Source of the DNA: an uncultured Opitutales bacterium
GTDB taxonomy: Bacteria > Verrucomicrobiota > Verrucomicrobiia > Opitutales > UBA953
Assembly (NCBI GenBank): GCA_934675585.1
Contig: CAKUQY010000010.1
Location: 1 to 64,000 of the forward strand
Reading direction: 5' to 3'
Length of the DNA: 64,000 nt
The translations under genes were made by a program, and so were the position numbers. The notes beneath the pieces were generated by a model. The model saw nothing but the letters and a program-made list of their open reading frames with translations. It made no database searches and was not told the DNA's origin. This document shows, one piece after another, positions 9,874 to 18,329 of this stretch; the stretch's first letter is position 1; each line of letters starts with the position of its first letter.

Positions 9874-9913
9874 AAAAGCCCTGCCCGCGTTCCCGCGAGC
9901 GGGCTTTTTATTT
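9874..9913 (+). terminator. terminator of glgP containing the motif
   Basis: Hairpin AAAAGCCC..CCGCG / CGCG..GGGCTTTT followed by a T-rich run, directly after the glgP stop. The loop-proximal part of the stem is formed by CGCGTTCCCGCG, a copy of the GGGAACG motif. The A-rich left flank lets it serve the facing minus-strand gene as well. Confidence 0.75.
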
Positions 9914-9991
9914 TGAAAGTTGAAAGTTAAAAGTTGAAATATTGCGCGGGAACGGCAACCATTCTGCGCGAAATTTAACTTTTAACGCTTT

Positions 9992-11656
9992 TTAATCCCG
10001 TTGATAGCGCAAACAGCCAGCGAGAAGCATAAGCGTTCCCGCGAGGGCTTGAATTGCGAGCACAAGAATGGAAGTTGAAAAACTAAAAATTTCAGCGTTT
10101 TGGTTCATTGAAGTGTAAGCGTCATAAATCGAACTGTTGCTCATCGCGTCAAAAAAGCCGCTCCAACCCCAGTAGGCGTTGACGAACGGACGAAAAACCC
10201 AAACGAGCGCATCGGGCAATTCGAGGACGATTCCAGAAAGCGGCAATTGAAAACCAACCAAATAAATCGTGAGAAGCGATGCTTTTTCGGCACTTTTCAT
10301 CAGTGCGGAAAATCCCAAACAAATCAGAGTCATCGCCAGGCAAACGCCTGCCATGATTGAAAGTTGCTCGAGCCACGCTCCTGGAAATTGACAAATTAAT
10401 TTTACGAATCCGCACATCCAAACGCCTTGAAAAATGGCGATAATTGAGGTAAAAATAATTTTTGAAAATGCGTAGGCAATTGGGTTGAGCCCGAGCATAC
10501 GTTCTTTTTCGTAGAGCGCGCGTTCGCCAGCGACTTCGCGTCCGCCGTTGTTTGCGCCCATGAGCGCGAGCAAAATAACTTGAAACAAAACCAAACCTGT
10601 CGCGAGCGTTGCGACTTGGCTATTTTGGAATTTGATGCGAATGGCTTCATTAACGGCGCCGATCGAGAACGTTCCCGCGTGGTCGAGTGGCAATTGTTCA
10701 ATCGCGGGCAAGCCGTTCATCGCAAACAAAGCAACGATGCACGGGAACCCAAAAGTAATTGCAAGCGTGAGCGATAAATAACCACTGTCGCGAAAAAATA
10801 ATTTTGTGCGCCGCGCCAAAAGTGCGCCGAGTTGGCTTCTGATACTTGGCATTAATTTTTCGCGCGGGAACGCGTTTGTTTCGTTTTTTTCAACGTTGTT
10901 CCCGCAAAATTTTTCGTAAAGATTTGTCCAAAAATCAAGCGCTTGCGAGTTGAGTATTGAATAAAGTTGCAAAAAATTATTGATGCAAAAATATTTCAAA
11001 AGTTCTTGTGGAGTTCCCTGAAAAACAACGTTCCCGCGTAGCACGACGGTTACCGTGTCAAATTTATCCATTTGCGTCAAATTGTGAATAATGCAAATGA
11101 CGGCTTTGTTTTCGTTTTGAACGAGTTCGCGCATCAATGCGAGCATTTCGTTTTCAGAATTAGGGTCGAGCCCGCTCGTAACTTCATCGCAAACGAGAAA
11201 CGACGGGCTAAGCATCAATTCAAGTGCGAGCCCGAGACGGCGCAATTGTCCGCCCGAAAGTGCGCCCACACGCGTTCCCGCGCGGTCGTTCAATTTTACG
11301 GTTTTTAAAACAGATTGCAATTTAATTTGTGCTTTTTTTGCGGGAACGCCGCCAATTTTAAGTGCGTAGCCGAGTGCTTCTTTGACGGTTAATTTGTCGT
11401 AAGCGAGTGTAAATTGTGGCACAAAACCAATCGTTCCCGCGAGTTCGTCTGAAGCATTAATTTGTTTTTCTCCAAAAAAACTTTTCCCTTCAGCATGGTC
11501 AATCATCCCGAGCATTGCTTTCATCAGAGTTGTTTTGCCGCAACCGCTGGGCCCGATGACGGCGTGCATTTTTTGCGCGTCAAAATGGGCGTTGGCGCTG
11601 TGCAAAATTTCGTTGCCGTCTGGGGTGATAACTGTCAAATTTTTACAAGAAAGCAT
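9992..11656 (-). CDS. ABCG-like ABC exporter (ATPase fused to permease)
   Basis: A half-transporter of 554 residues with the ATPase first and the membrane part second, the order of the ABCG/White type. Walker A GPSGCGKTT is at residues 35-43, the signature is LSGGQLRRLGLALELM and Walker B is FLVCDEVTSGLD. From about residue 290 there are six hydrophobic segments of the ABC-2 type. Substrate is unknown. It would work as a homodimer in the inner membrane. It stands alone, convergent with glgP and divergent from coaE. Many motif copies lie in the linker between the domains. Confidence 0.85.
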   Translation of the reverse strand: MLSCKNLTVITPDGNEILHSANAHFDAQKMHAVIGPSGCGKTTLMKAMLGMIDHAEGKSFFGEKQINASDELAGTIGFVPQFTLAYDKLTVKEALGYALKIGGVPAKKAQIKLQSVLKTVKLNDRAGTRVGALSGGQLRRLGLALELMLSPSFLVCDEVTSGLDPNSENEMLALMRELVQNENKAVICIIHNLTQMDKFDTVTVVLRGNVVFQGTPQELLKYFCINNFLQLYSILNSQALDFWTNLYEKFCGNNVEKNETNAFPREKLMPSIRSQLGALLARRTKLFFRDSGYLSLTLAITFGFPCIVALFAMNGLPAIEQLPLDHAGTFSIGAVNEAIRIKFQNSQVATLATGLVLFQVILLALMGANNGGREVAGERALYEKERMLGLNPIAYAFSKIIFTSIIAIFQGVWMCGFVKLICQFPGAWLEQLSIMAGVCLAMTLICLGFSALMKSAEKASLLTIYLVGFQLPLSGIVLELPDALVWVFRPFVNAYWGWSGFFDAMSNSSIYDAYTSMNQNAEIFSFSTSILVLAIQALAGTLMLLAGCLRYQRD

Positions 11657-11766
11657 AAATAAAAGTTTAAGGGTTGCTATTATTTTTTTAAAGTTAAAAA
11701 TTGATAAACCATAGCAATTGTTGTAAAATTGTTTTTATTAAGAAGGAAAATTACCCACCTAAAACT

Positions 11767-12345
11767 ATGAATATCGCATTAACAGGCGGCATTGGTTGTG
11801 GCAAAAGTGCAGCGTTAAACATTTTTTGCCAAATGGGTTACTTGATAACAAGCGCAGACGCGATCAACAACGATTTACTTTCCCAAGCAGAAACAATTAC
11901 ATTTATCTCATCAATTTTTGGTTCTCAATATTTAAAAAATGGCGCGATTGACAAAGCTCAATTAGCCGAATTAATTTTTAGCGTTCCCGCCAAACGTAAA
12001 ATTTTAGAAGATTTTTTACACCCGCGCATTGCTGCGGTACAAACGGACACAATGAAACGTTCCCGCGAACTTGGCAAACATTGCATTTGTGAAATTCCAC
12101 TACTATTTGAAAAAAATCTCGAATCGCAGTTTGACACCACCATTTGCCTTGCCTGTTCCCGCCAAACGCAATTAGAACGCTTAGAAAAACGCGGGTTGCC
12201 GCGGGAACGCGCCCTTGCCCGCATCGCCTCGCAATTGCCACTCGAAGAAAAAATGAAACGCGCACAATTTGTTATTTTTAATGACGGCAATCTCGAATTC
12301 TTAACAACACAAATCAAACTTTTCTTAAAAAATATAAACATTTAA
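11767..12345 (+). CDS. coaE: dephospho-CoA kinase
   Basis: Last step of coenzyme A synthesis, ATP-dependent phosphorylation of dephospho-CoA. The P-loop GGIGCGKS sits at residues 8-15 when the start is ATG 11767; the open frame extends 22 codons upstream but those residues do not belong to the fold. The start after the P-loop strand MNIALTGG is the normal one. The CoaE landmark DFLHPRI and the lid EKRGLPRERALARIASQ are present. Length 192 is normal. The rho-like gene follows after 11 bases. Confidence 0.92.
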   Translation: MNIALTGGIGCGKSAALNIFCQMGYLITSADAINNDLLSQAETITFISSIFGSQYLKNGAIDKAQLAELIFSVPAKRKILEDFLHPRIAAVQTDTMKRSRELGKHCICEIPLLFEKNLESQFDTTICLACSRQTQLERLEKRGLPRERALARIASQLPLEEKMKRAQFVIFNDGNLEFLTTQIKLFLKNINI

Positions 12346-12356
12346 CGATTAAAAAT

Positions 12357-14396
12357 ATGGCAGAAGAACAACCTATTCAACCCGTAAAACGCGGTCGTGG
12401 ACGTCCACGCAAAAATACCATCGCGCCAGAAGAAATAAACAAAAATATTTCAAATAATATTGAAGATTTGGAAGCTGAAATGAGTATGGCAGAATCGCCG
12501 GAAGCGCTTTTAGAAGCCGCCAAACGCTTGGCTGAAAAACAAGCTTTTACGGCAAAAACGCCTGTTCCCGAAACTCCAATCTCAGAAAAACTACCCGTTC
12601 CCGCGCCCGAAAAACGCGTTCCCGCGGCAAGCGCAATTAATCCCGTGCCACATCAAGAAACGGCTCCTGTCGTTACACCCGAACAACATTATGCGGCACC
12701 GGCGAGCGTTCCCGAGCCACGCAAATTGCCAGCTTGGGCGGTGCGCGCTCCCGCGGTTTCTTCAACTTTAAATCGTTTTGCGACAAGCAAACCCGCGCCA
12801 ACACGCGCTCCCGCGGAGAATTCACCGTTCCCGCCGCGCAAGCCCGGTTTTGCAAAAAAACCATTCCAACAACGCGTTCCCGCAAGCAATTTTACGCCTA
12901 ATTACACAAAACTTTCTTACAAAGATTCGTTAGAAATACCAACGCTTAAATTGGGTGAAAAGTTTGATTTTAATCGTTTGAACGATGAAGAATATTTAAA
13001 CAAAATGTCGCAACGCGCGGCTCACACCAAAAAATTGATACGTCGCGAATTGCCACCAGTAACGCAAAATTTGAATCCCAACGACCCATTTGCGCGTCCA
13101 GAAGTTGCACAAATTGTTGAAGAATTAATTGATGACGTTCCCGCAGAACCGATTGCATTTGGCGAATTTTACAAGCTTTCGCCAAACAAATTAATCGATT
13201 ACGCGCAAGCAATGAATGTAAAAAACGCGAAAAGTTTAAATCGCAGTTATCTTATTTTGAACATTCTTAAAGAAGCTTACGTGGCGCGCCGCCCGATCGT
13301 TATTGAAGGCACACTCGATTTGCTTGAATACAACGGGAACGGCTTGTTGCTCTATCGTTGCGAAAATTATCAACGCGTCGAATTTTCATCGTTCGTTCCC
13401 GCGCTTTTAATTAAAAAATACAATCTCAAACGCGGCCATCGCGTCAAGGGAATCGCGTTCCCGCCAATGCCTGGCGAAACGGCACCATTAATTGTTGATA
13501 TTCTCGAAGTTGAAGGTGACGTTCCCGCCAAAATTGCCGAAGCACCTAATTTTTCAACCTTGACGCCAATTTATCCCGACAAGCGCATTCCGCTCGAATG
13601 CAATACAATCAGCGAAAAAGGCAATGTTGCGATGCGCATCATCGATTTGCTCTGCCCAATTGGCTACGGACAACGCATGCTCATCAACGCGCCAGAAGGT
13701 TTTGACCGCGCTCCATTGATGCACACCATTACTTGCGCGCTCGCCAAAAACGCTCCCGATGCAGAAATTTCTGTTTTATTGATCGATGCTCACAATGAAG
13801 ATATTGCAGAATTTCGCTCGGGTGCAGAAAACGTCGCGATTGTCGCTTCTAATTTCAGTATGCCCGACGAAACGCATATTCACATCGCAGAATTGACGAT
13901 CGAACACGCGCGCCGTCGTGCAGAACTCGGCAAACACACAATCGTCATCATCGATTCGCTGACGCGTTTAGCACGCGCTTATAATAACTTGCGCTCGAAT
14001 GGACAAAAATTTGTTTCGGATACGATCGATATTTTAACGCTCGTCAAACCTAAACGTTTGTTCAGTTCGGCTTGTAATTACACCAACGGCGGCTCAATTA
14101 CGATTATTGCATCAATTACCAATCACTCGCCCAACAAAGCAAAAGAAATCATTTTTGACGAATTTAACGGCACGAGTAATGCAAAAATTACGCTGATTAA
14201 AAAAGCAGAATTCCCACACATTGACATTGCCAACACCTCAAATCGTCGCGATACACTTTTGCAAAGTGAAGCCGAGCAAGCACTCGCGCAGCGCATTCGC
14301 AAAAATACCGCAGAAATGCCCGCAGCCGAAGCACTCGAAGCATTGCTGAATGATGTTCGCGGGAGCAAAACCAACGCCGAATTGATTGCAAAATAA
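12357..14396 (+). CDS. Rho-like protein with degenerate ATPase motifs
   Basis: The 679-residue protein aligns with transcription terminator Rho over its whole length. It has an AT-hook-like KRGRGRPRK at 11-19 and a long Pro/Ala linker rich in VPA. A Rho_N helical domain (KLSPNKLIDYAQAM) and a cold-shock-like RNA-binding domain follow, then an ATPase domain that opens with CPIGYGQRMLINAP. However, the P-loop that should read about APPRTGKT is APEGFDRAP at 445-453, so Gly, Lys and Thr are all replaced. RPEEV has become AHNEDI, and the Q-loop GGVD is SDTID. SLTRLARAYN and NGGSITIIAS are kept. Ten motif copies lie in the first 1.17 kb and none in the rest. It overlaps the next start by one base. 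It may be an inactive Rho paralogue. Confidence 0.85.
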   Translation: MAEEQPIQPVKRGRGRPRKNTIAPEEINKNISNNIEDLEAEMSMAESPEALLEAAKRLAEKQAFTAKTPVPETPISEKLPVPAPEKRVPAASAINPVPHQETAPVVTPEQHYAAPASVPEPRKLPAWAVRAPAVSSTLNRFATSKPAPTRAPAENSPFPPRKPGFAKKPFQQRVPASNFTPNYTKLSYKDSLEIPTLKLGEKFDFNRLNDEEYLNKMSQRAAHTKKLIRRELPPVTQNLNPNDPFARPEVAQIVEELIDDVPAEPIAFGEFYKLSPNKLIDYAQAMNVKNAKSLNRSYLILNILKEAYVARRPIVIEGTLDLLEYNGNGLLLYRCENYQRVEFSSFVPALLIKKYNLKRGHRVKGIAFPPMPGETAPLIVDILEVEGDVPAKIAEAPNFSTLTPIYPDKRIPLECNTISEKGNVAMRIIDLLCPIGYGQRMLINAPEGFDRAPLMHTITCALAKNAPDAEISVLLIDAHNEDIAEFRSGAENVAIVASNFSMPDETHIHIAELTIEHARRRAELGKHTIVIIDSLTRLARAYNNLRSNGQKFVSDTIDILTLVKPKRLFSSACNYTNGGSITIIASITNHSPNKAKEIIFDEFNGTSNAKITLIKKAEFPHIDIANTSNRRDTLLQSEAEQALAQRIRKNTAEMPAAEALEALLNDVRGSKTNAELIAK

Positions 14397-15661
14397 TGAC
14401 AATCGTTGCAATTTTTTTGGTGCTTTTTGCGGCAAAAACAGCCGCAAGTTTGACGCTCACCTTGCTCAACCGCAAAGAAATGTTGCGCAATCAAAATGAC
14501 GTTCCCGCCGACTATGCCGACCACGTCAAAATCGAAGATTACAAAAAATCAATCGCGTATTCGCTCGAAAACACGCGATTTGGGTTAATTTGCAAACCTT
14601 ACGATATTGCTTGGACGCTCGCGTGGACGCTTGGACTTTACGCCTTGCTTTTTGCATTTGCCAGCGAAAGTTTGGGATTGGTCGCGGGAACGACTGGTTG
14701 GAACGCAATTTGGCGCGAAGGCGTGATTTGCATTGCGCTGACAATTTTGATGTCCTTGACCGATATTCCGCTCGATCTTTACGAAACTTTTCACATCGAA
14801 GAAAAATACGGTTTTAATAAAATGACACCTAAGCTTTGGGTTGTTGATCAAATCAAAGGTGTCGCGCTCGAAATTATTATCGGCTTGCCGCTCGCGTGCT
14901 TGTTGCTCGCAATTTATCACGCGTTCCCGCAAACGTGGTGGATTATTGGGCAATGTGTATTTTTTGCAATTCAATTGGTTTTGATGGTGATTTACCCCAA
15001 AGTCATTTTGCCATTATTTAACAAATTAACGCCCTTGCCCGAAGGCGAATTGCGCGAAGCACTCGTCGCACTCGCCGACAAAGCGGGTTTTGTGGCTGAT
15101 AAAATTGAAGTCATCGATGGCTCAAAACGCAGCGGACATTCCAATGCCTATTTTACAGGATTCGGCAAATGGCGGCGCATCGTGCTTTTTGATACCTTGA
15201 TTGAACAATTGAGTGTCGATGAAATCCGTTCTGTTCTCGCACACGAAATCGGCCACTCAAAAAAAGGTCACATCACCAAAAGTTTAATTATCTCATTTTT
15301 TATGGGTTTTGTCGGTTTTGGCATTGTCGCTGCCGCGCTCGCGTGGGAACCGCTTTTTGAAGCATTTGGTTTTGAATATCGCGAAGGTTTAATGATCGTT
15401 CCCGCGTTTTTCTTAATTGGAGTCATTGCGCCATTAATCACGTTTTGGATAACGCCGATTTCCAGCTATTTTTCGCGCAAACACGAATACGAAGCCGATG
15501 CCTACGCCAAAGAATTAATCGGGAACGGCGAAGCTCTCATTAGCGGTTTAAGAAAATTAAATAAAGAAAATCTCTCAAATCTCACGCCGCATCCCTGGTT
15601 CGTGCGCTTTTATTATTCACACCCGACGCTCGCCCAACGCAGCGCCGCATTGAAAAAATAA
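14396..15661 (+). CDS. M48 family metalloprotease, Ste24/CAAX protease type
   Basis: An integral membrane zinc metalloprotease of 421 residues. The catalytic HEIGH is at 283-287, followed by the third zinc ligand region EYEADAYAKEL. Several hydrophobic segments occur before and after the catalytic helix, and the N-terminal part (LTDIPLDLYETFHIEEKYGFNKMTP, shown in pieces: YETFHIEEKYGFN) is typical of Ste24-like proteins. In bacteria the natural substrate is unknown; membrane protein quality control is a common guess. Translation is probably coupled to the rho-like gene by the TAATG overlap. Confidence 0.9.
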   Translation: MTIVAIFLVLFAAKTAASLTLTLLNRKEMLRNQNDVPADYADHVKIEDYKKSIAYSLENTRFGLICKPYDIAWTLAWTLGLYALLFAFASESLGLVAGTTGWNAIWREGVICIALTILMSLTDIPLDLYETFHIEEKYGFNKMTPKLWVVDQIKGVALEIIIGLPLACLLLAIYHAFPQTWWIIGQCVFFAIQLVLMVIYPKVILPLFNKLTPLPEGELREALVALADKAGFVADKIEVIDGSKRSGHSNAYFTGFGKWRRIVLFDTLIEQLSVDEIRSVLAHEIGHSKKGHITKSLIISFFMGFVGFGIVAAALAWEPLFEAFGFEYREGLMIVPAFFLIGVIAPLITFWITPISSYFSRKHEYEADAYAKELIGNGEALISGLRKLNKENLSNLTPHPWFVRFYYSHPTLAQRSAALKK

Positions 15662-15824
15662 ATTTTTAATATTTCCCGGGAACGCAACGCCTGCGCGAAC
15701 GATTTTTTATTATTTTTGCTAATTTTCAAAAAAGGCAAAGATTATATCTTCGTTTCACGCAAGTATTGCGTTCCCGTAAATTTAAAATTGAGGGAACGAA
15801 AAAAACCTACTATAATCAAGAATT

Positions 15825-16760
15825 ATGAAAAAAACATTAGAGGAAGCTCCAGGACTTTGCCACAAACTTGCTTGGGAAGAAATTGATCCCGCATATTTGA
15901 AGACGATTATTACGCTCGCGCGCGATGAAGATATCGCGGGGACGGGCTTAATTGATGCTATGAAACCTAAAAAAATTGGCGATGCAACGACTGAAGTTTC
16001 AGCTCCGCCCAGCACGCACGCCAAAGCTAATTTTGTCGCGCGCAAAGCTTGCACACTTTCTGGGCTCTACATGCTCAAAGATATTCTCGAGGTTTATGGC
16101 GGGAACGTTCAAGTAACGCTCCATGCAAAAGACGGCGACAGCGTTGAGCCCAAAACAATCGTTGCGACAATTGAAGGTTCGGCGGTTGAAATGTTGATGG
16201 CTGAACGCATTATGCTCAACTTTTTGCAACGTATGAGCGGTATCGCCACGATCACCGCAAAATACGTCAAAGCGCTCAATTCTAATCACACACATTTGCT
16301 CGATACGCGCAAAACAACACCTGGGCATCGCGTGCTCGACAAATACGCCGTTGGTTGCGGCGGCGCATGGAATCACCGCATTGGACTTTACGATCGCTTA
16401 ATGCTCAAAGACAATCACCTCGCAGCCGATGAAGCCACTGCGGGAACGGCGCTTGAAGCGCTCATTAAGCGTTCCCGCGAATTGCGCCCTGATTTGCTTT
16501 GCGAAGTTGAAGTCGATTCAATCGCGCAAATTCAACCTGCGCTCAATGCGGGAGCGGACATTATTTTACTCGATAATTTTTCAGTTGAAGATCTCAAAAA
16601 AGCCGTCGCCTTGATTGGCAATGATGCTTGGACAGAAATTAGCGGTGGCGTCACGCTCGACTCGTTGCCTGTTTTGGGAACTGTCGGTGCCGACTTTGTC
16701 TCTTGTGGCGCTCTCACTCACAATGTTCCTTGGATCGATATTGGACTCGATTGGATTTAA
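15825..16760 (+). CDS. nadC: nicotinate-nucleotide pyrophosphorylase (quinolinate phosphoribosyltransferase)
   Basis: Converts quinolinate and PRPP to nicotinate mononucleotide in NAD synthesis. The active-site strand DTRKTTPG is at 160-167, followed by KYAVGCGGAWNHRIGLYD and LMLKDNH; the C-terminal barrel has EVEVDS, DIILLDNFS, EISGGV and VDFVSCGALTHN-type strands. Length 311 includes a slightly longer N-terminus than usual. It is preceded by a 163-base spacer with three motif copies and followed after 30 bases by the acidic protein gene. Confidence 0.94.
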   Translation: MKKTLEEAPGLCHKLAWEEIDPAYLKTIITLARDEDIAGTGLIDAMKPKKIGDATTEVSAPPSTHAKANFVARKACTLSGLYMLKDILEVYGGNVQVTLHAKDGDSVEPKTIVATIEGSAVEMLMAERIMLNFLQRMSGIATITAKYVKALNSNHTHLLDTRKTTPGHRVLDKYAVGCGGAWNHRIGLYDRLMLKDNHLAADEATAGTALEALIKRSRELRPDLLCEVEVDSIAQIQPALNAGADIILLDNFSVEDLKKAVALIGNDAWTEISGGVTLDSLPVLGTVGADFVSCGALTHNVPWIDIGLDWI

Positions 16761-16790
16761 CAAATTAACAACACAAAAAGAAAATAAAAA

Positions 16791-17696
16791 ATGACAAACA
16801 ATAATAACAATAGTTTTTTTAGTTCGCTTTTAAAAATCGCGATCGGCATCTTTTTGGCCGTTTTGGTTTTTATGGCTTATTTGCTTTGCGAGCAACGCGG
16901 TTGGGTAAATACCAACATTGCAGACATTTTGCTCGCAAAAGTTGAAGACGGCAAAGCGATTAACGCAGAAGCAGAAAAGAAAGCCGAAGAAGCGCGCAAA
17001 CAAGCCACAACAAAAGCTGAAAAAGAAGCCGCTCTCGAAAAAGTTGCCCAAGAAGAAGCCGCGCGCCGTGAACGCGAACGCGTCGCAGCCGCAGCAGAAG
17101 CCGCAAAATCAGCCGAAAGCGTTCCCGCAGAATCAACCGAATCTGACGACGAAGCAAGCGATGAAGAAGAATCCTCTGATGATTCAAGCGATGAGGGAAC
17201 AAGCAACGAAGGTGAAGAAGCCAGCGATGAAAGCGAAAGCCAAGAGGCCGCTCCCGCACCAGTCGCCGCGCCAGAAAAGAAAAAAATTACCATCAATTAC
17301 GCATTAATTTCGATTCGCAAAAATACTTGGCCAAGCAGCATTCGTATTACGCACGAGGGAACGAAAATTCCAATCACCGACAGCAACGGCAGAAAAATCG
17401 GCGAAACACGCATTCCTAAAAACACTCGCGTTTTCATTTTAGATATGAATAACAATGGCGTTTTAACCGTGCGAAACGCGAATAACAAAAACCAAGTTTT
17501 CAAAATTCACGCCACGCGCACAAACTTTAAAAAAGCCTACATCGCACAAATGACCGCAACACCAGCATCCGCACCCGGCGAAGATTCTGGCGAAGATAGC
17601 GCAAGCGATAAAGAATCAAGCGAAGATTCTGAAGATAGCGCAAACGAAGATAGCGACGAAAGCTCTGACGATGATTTCTTTGACGATGATTTTTAA
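16791..17696 (+). CDS. membrane-anchored acidic protein of unknown function
   Basis: A 301-residue protein with one transmembrane segment (about residues 10-31), then an Ala/Glu/Lys coiled-coil stretch, a Ser/Asp/Glu low-complexity linker, a compact domain of about 95 residues (ITINYALISIRKNTWPSS to KKAYIAQM) and a second very acidic tail ending DDDFFDDDF. The central domain mentions TRVFILDMNNNGVLTVRN, a beta-rich pattern that could be a small SH3-like fold; I do not recognise the family. It probably faces the periplasm. A motif-pair terminator follows. Confidence 0.65.
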   Translation: MTNNNNNSFFSSLLKIAIGIFLAVLVFMAYLLCEQRGWVNTNIADILLAKVEDGKAINAEAEKKAEEARKQATTKAEKEAALEKVAQEEAARRERERVAAAAEAAKSAESVPAESTESDDEASDEEESSDDSSDEGTSNEGEEASDESESQEAAPAPVAAPEKKKITINYALISIRKNTWPSSIRITHEGTKIPITDSNGRKIGETRIPKNTRVFILDMNNNGVLTVRNANNKNQVFKIHATRTNFKKAYIAQMTATPASAPGEDSGEDSASDKESSEDSEDSANEDSDESSDDDFFDDDF

Positions 17697-17720
17697 TCGT
17701 TAATTCATTCAATCAAAAAG

Positions 17721-17757
17721 TGCGTTCCCGCAAAATCTACGGGAACGCATTTTTTTT
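17721..17757 (+). terminator. terminator made of two facing motif copies
   Basis: Perfect 10-bp stem TGCGTTCCCG / CGGGAACGCA (17721-17730 and 17740-17749), nine-base loop and a run of seven or more T. The stem is nothing but the repeat word in both orientations. Confidence 0.85.
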
Positions 17758-17859
17758 CGCTCATAATTTTCATCAGCCGTTCCCGCGTCATTAAGACGCT
17801 AACATTTTCAAAACTAAAAACTAATCATTCCTAAACAGTAAACTCTCATAATCGCAGCA

Positions 17860-18329
17860 AAGATTTTTAAAAGATTTATCTTTAACCCGAGCGAATAAAT
17901 ATGACAAATTTTTCATTTCAACAATAAATTAAATTAAAAAATGCCAATTTTACGACATAAAAATTTAAATTTTCAAATCTAAACTTAAATTTTAAAAGTT
18001 ATTCACAGAGATTTTGTGAATAACGTGTTCATAAAAAACTATTGAGAGCGCCCGCCCCAAAATTTAAACTTAATACATAAGTTCGAGAACGGTTTAAAAC
18101 CAAAAAAACTCGAAAAAAACAACTATTAAAACAATGAAGAAAACTTTCGAAATCCCTTTATTTATCGCATTTTCAGACGCTTTGCTTTGCGGGAACGCCT
18201 GCAGAAAATCGCAACGAAAAAACCGCGCATAAATTCTCCTCAACCAAGCGCATTTTTTCAATAAAAAGCCCTCAAAATCGCCCTATTATTAACAACCTTG
18301 TGAATAACTCCACGAAAAAGTGAAGTAAA
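17860..18329. other. candidate chromosomal replication origin (oriC)
   Basis: No gene lies between 17697 and dnaA. A strongly AT-rich stretch (about 17880-18000) is followed by three DnaA-box-like nonamers TTATTCACA: 17999-18007 on the plus strand, 18015-18023 and 18299-18307 on the minus strand. The first two form a perfect inverted pair 7 bases apart. All three share the same deviation from the consensus TTATCCACA. Location just upstream of dnaA supports the call; strand-skew or marker-frequency data would be needed to prove it. Confidence 0.55.

Noticed and set aside
11701..11766. N-terminal extension of coaE
   Set aside because: The 22 extra codons precede the P-loop strand and cover the AT-rich leader; the ATG at 11767 fits the family.
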